A stretch of DNA of 64,000 bases. Origin: Bradyrhizobium erythrophlei (lineage in GTDB: Bacteria > Pseudomonadota > Alphaproteobacteria > Rhizobiales > Xanthobacteraceae). The stretch lies in contig FSRD01000001.1 in assembly GCA_900129675.1 (NCBI GenBank), forward strand, positions 124,001-188,000, read 5' to 3'. The translations under genes were made by a program, and so were the position numbers. The notes under the pieces are model-generated. The model saw only the letters and a list, made by a program, of their open reading frames with translations, was not told where the DNA came from and did no database searches. Shown here piece by piece: positions 62,008 to 64,000 of this stretch (the first letter of the stretch is position 1; each line of letters opens with the position of its first letter).

Positions 62008-62382
62008 CTAGGCGGCGGCCGCGCGCGCTTTTTCGATGGATTCGATGAGCGAAGGTGCGGCAAACGGCTTGGTCAGGTAGGCTATGCAACCCGACGCGAT
62101 CGCGGCCGCGCGGTTCGCCTCGCTGTCGTTGCCGGTGATGTAGATGACCGGCAGCCTCACCCCTTTCTCCGAGAGAGACCGGCACAGCGCGATGCCCGAT
62201 TCTCCATTCAAGTTGATGTCGAGGATGAAGCAAAGCGCCTCGCCGAAATCTTCGTGGCAGAGCAGCGCACTGGCCGACTCGAACAATTTTGAATGGAAGC
62301 CGTGAACTCTCAGCAGCCGCTTGATGCCCGTGCGCATTGACGGGTCGTCGTCCACAACAAAAATGGACCTGCGTGTTGGCAA
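62008..62382 (-). CDS. Single-domain response regulator (FixJ-type receiver)
   Basis: 124 residues. One receiver domain: acidic pair in VVDDDPS (10-13), phospho-acceptor Asp55 in FILDINLNG, Thr in YITGND and Lys105 in LTKPF. Without an output domain it may relay phosphate or act by protein contact. It converges on ialB (12 bp) and lies 134 bp from another response regulator in the same direction. No histidine kinase is in the window. Confidence 0.93.
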   Translation of the reverse strand: MPTRRSIFVVDDDPSMRTGIKRLLRVHGFHSKLFESASALLCHEDFGEALCFILDINLNGESGIALCRSLSEKGVRLPVIYITGNDSEANRAAAIASGCIAYLTKPFAAPSLIESIEKARAAAA

Positions 62383-62516
62383 GATGTCGCTCTACCTGCA
62401 AGTTTTCTAGGTTCGGCCATTGCACCCACCTTTTAACACGTCGTCACGAAAGCTTCATACTGTCCTTATGTACAGGATCGTTGGGGGAATCGCAGAGCTC
62501 AGAGTCAGGATATCGA

Positions 62517-63149
62517 CTAGGTGCTGGAATCACGGTTGGGTTCAAGCATGCCAAGCCGCTCCGCGTTCGAAACCAGTTCGGCAAGCGAATGCACCTGCAT
62601 CTTCTCCATCACCTGGTGGCGATGTGCCTTCACCGTGCGCTCGGTTGTTCCCAGCTCATAGGCGATCTGCTTGTTGATCTTTCCGCGGACGATCAGATTG
62701 AAAACCTGCCGCTCGCGCGGCGTCAGGCTCGCCACCAGCCTGCGAAGGGAATCGAGCTCGTTCCGTTGATGGCGTGCCGACTCGTAGTGCGTCATGGCGC
62801 GCTCGATCGCCTCGATCAGTTGTTCTGACGATACCGGCTTGGTCAAAAAATCCTCGGCGCCGGCCTTGATCGCTCGCACGGTCGTCGGCGTGTCGGCATG
62901 CCCGGTGACGAAGATGATCGGCAGGATCGAACCGAGCTCGATGAGGCGACCTTGCAGTTCGGGGCCGCTCAATCCCGGTATCTGCACGTCGAGCAGAATA
63001 CATCCCGGCTTTTCGACGCCCGGCAAGATGTCCAGCAATTGTTGTGCCGACGAATAGGTTTCGACCTCATAGCCTGCGAGTTTCAGCCGACGCGCGATCG
63101 CCGTCCGAAACGAAGCATCGTCGTCCACCACGTGAACCAGGCTATGCAA
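62517..63149 (-). CDS. FixJ/NarL-type response regulator
   Basis: 210 residues from a TTG at 63149, supported by AGGAGGAGAAAAA just before it. Receiver: D10-D11, phospho-Asp54 (ILLDVQIPG), Thr82-x-H, Lys104 (LTKPV). Output: LuxR-type HTH (about 138-200; SLTPRERQVFNLIVRGKINK, then GTTERTVKAHRHQVMEKM). FixJ-like members activate fixK under low oxygen through FixL. A FixK-like gene is divergent 338 bp away, a possible target. No fixL is in the window. Confidence 0.93.
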   Translation of the reverse strand: MHSLVHVVDDDASFRTAIARRLKLAGYEVETYSSAQQLLDILPGVEKPGCILLDVQIPGLSGPELQGRLIELGSILPIIFVTGHADTPTTVRAIKAGAEDFLTKPVSSEQLIEAIERAMTHYESARHQRNELDSLRRLVASLTPRERQVFNLIVRGKINKQIAYELGTTERTVKAHRHQVMEKMQVHSLAELVSNAERLGMLEPNRDSST

Positions 63150-63416
63150 TTTTTCTCCTCCTGGCCGTCATTCAAGACCGCCTCCGTCGGCGGCGCGCAA
63201 GTAAAGCTGCATTCTCAAATCGACAAACAGTTCAACCATTTGGCGGCACGCCGGTGGTGCCGGTATGATATCCATGGCGGGACCGGTCATCTCATTTCAG
63301 GCATCGTATCGCAGTCCTGTCCTTTGGTACAATGAACCTTGAGACAATGGTTCGAAATGTTGCCTTCGTCGTAAATCAACCTGAGCGGGAGGGCTAAAGC
63401 GGCAGTGCATTCCTGC

Positions 63417-63444
63417 GACGAAATATCCATGACGAAATATCCAT
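63417..63444. repeat. 14-bp tandem repeat upstream of the FixK-like gene
   Basis: GACGAAATATCCAT is present twice without gap (63417-63430, 63431-63444), 44-71 bases before the start at 63488. The remaining part of 63150-63487 shows nothing I recognise. Confidence 0.8.
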
Positions 63445-63487
63445 AAAGGCTAAGGAACCATCTCAACGACCAGTTCAGGAGTTGGCC

Positions 63488-64000
63488 ATGTTTGTCCGCA
63501 TCACGACCGATCCGGCACCCCGTCCCACCTCTCTCGGCGAACTCGGAATAGCGAGTGATTCAAACCCAAAAGTCAGTTTAAACGAATTTACCTACAATAA
63601 GGGAGCCGAAATCTACGGCGAAAAGGAGCCGGCGGACTACGTCTATCAGGTCAAGATCGGTGCGGTGCGAAGTTATAAGCTGCTGTCCGACGGCCGTCGA
63701 CAGATCGGCGCATTTCACCTGGCTGGCGACATCTTCGGGCTGGAAAACGGAGGTGAACATCGGTTTACGGCGGAGGCGATCGTGAACACTACGGTTCGCC
63801 TGATCAAGCGGCGCAGCCTCGAGATGGTGGCTGAGAGCGATGCCATGGTCTCGCGAAACCTGCTCAGTATGACCACGAGCAACCTGCAGCATGCGGAAGA
63901 CCACATGCTGCTGCTCGGCCGCAAGACTTCGCTGGAGCGGGTCGCCGCTTTCCTGATCGAGATGGACCGACGACTGACGGCGGCCGGCGTCATGCCTCTC
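63488..64000 (+). CDS. FixK-like Crp/Fnr-family regulator (runs off the window)
   Basis: 171 codons without a stop to the last base. A cNMP-like sensor barrel (about 35-120) holds YQVKIGAVRSYKLLSDGRRQ, IGAFHLAGDIFGLENG and HRFTAEAIVNTTVRLIKRRS, followed by the dimer helix with LLLGRKTSLERVAAFLIEMD, all very like rhizobial FixK. No N-terminal Cys cluster for an Fe-S centre (as in FNR), in line with FixK. The HTH lies beyond the edge. Likely to bind the TTGA-N6-TCAA boxes seen at 44-60 kb. Confidence 0.92.
   Translation, partial: MFVRITTDPAPRPTSLGELGIASDSNPKVSLNEFTYNKGAEIYGEKEPADYVYQVKIGAVRSYKLLSDGRRQIGAFHLAGDIFGLENGGEHRFTAEAIVNTTVRLIKRRSLEMVAESDAMVSRNLLSMTTSNLQHAEDHMLLLGRKTSLERVAAFLIEMDRRLTAAGVMPL

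Noticed and set aside
63351..63359. TTGAGACAA upstream of the FixK-like gene as a possible FNR box
   Set aside because: The half-sites are too close; it does not fit TTGA-N6-TCAA.

Overview
The window looks like a chromosomal segment of an alphaproteobacterium of the Bradyrhizobium/Nitrobacteraceae type. Pointers are high GC, a FixK-type regulator, a FixJ-type response regulator, FixK/FNR boxes, homospermidine synthesis, a Bradyrhizobium-style porin, IalB, and several families of palindromic intergenic repeats typical of that group. This assignment comes from gene content; no search was run. No rRNA, tRNA, CRISPR array or intact insertion sequence was seen.

Left part (1-29.6 kb), mostly housekeeping. 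It holds an outer-membrane beta-barrel protein, arabinose-5-phosphate isomerase (kpsF), a divergent carboxymuconolactone decarboxylase-like/HxlR pair with twin operators, a QmcA/NfeD pair, ferrochelatase, MAPEG and cNMP-binding proteins, and ribitol dehydrogenase next to a porin. A DUF1007/NicO metal transporter follows with an M3 peptidase upstream. A polyamine cluster comes next (structured leader, ornithine decarboxylase, GNAT, RidA, homospermidine synthase), then acetoacetate decarboxylase and MgtC. The region ends in a six-gene zinc-starvation operon (small His-rich membrane protein, ABC importer, CobW GTPase, WD40 protein) with a Zur-type palindrome just upstream of the first gene.

Middle part (29.6-44.2 kb). 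It holds a HEPN/MNT toxin-antitoxin pair, a permease pair, sodB, a decayed MATE pseudogene, DUF2147, DUF3095 and DUF2278 genes, htpG, an MBL-fold protein, a divergent YeiH/LysR pair and a periplasmic binding protein. Two accessory insertions (around 12 kb and around 30 kb) show the same architecture: a module lies between an intact gene and a decayed, internally deleted copy of that gene's own 3' end.

Right part (44.2-64 kb), an oxygen-responsive block. Six near-identical TTGA-N6-TCAA sites lie about 60-75 bp (centre to start codon) upstream of genes or operons. Downstream are a branched-chain-type binding protein, DUF3300/DUF2950 genes, an HlyD-type membrane fusion protein set, an unknown gene with polyphosphate kinase 2, an Orn/Lys/Arg decarboxylase with an AspT-type antiporter, and DUF1275 with a SulP transporter. 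The block is followed by an alpha/beta hydrolase, IalB, two response regulators and the start of a FixK-like Crp/Fnr regulator that runs off the window. My reading is a FixK-controlled microoxic/acid/energy-stress island with its likely regulator beside it. The boxes are directly visible; the regulon is inference.
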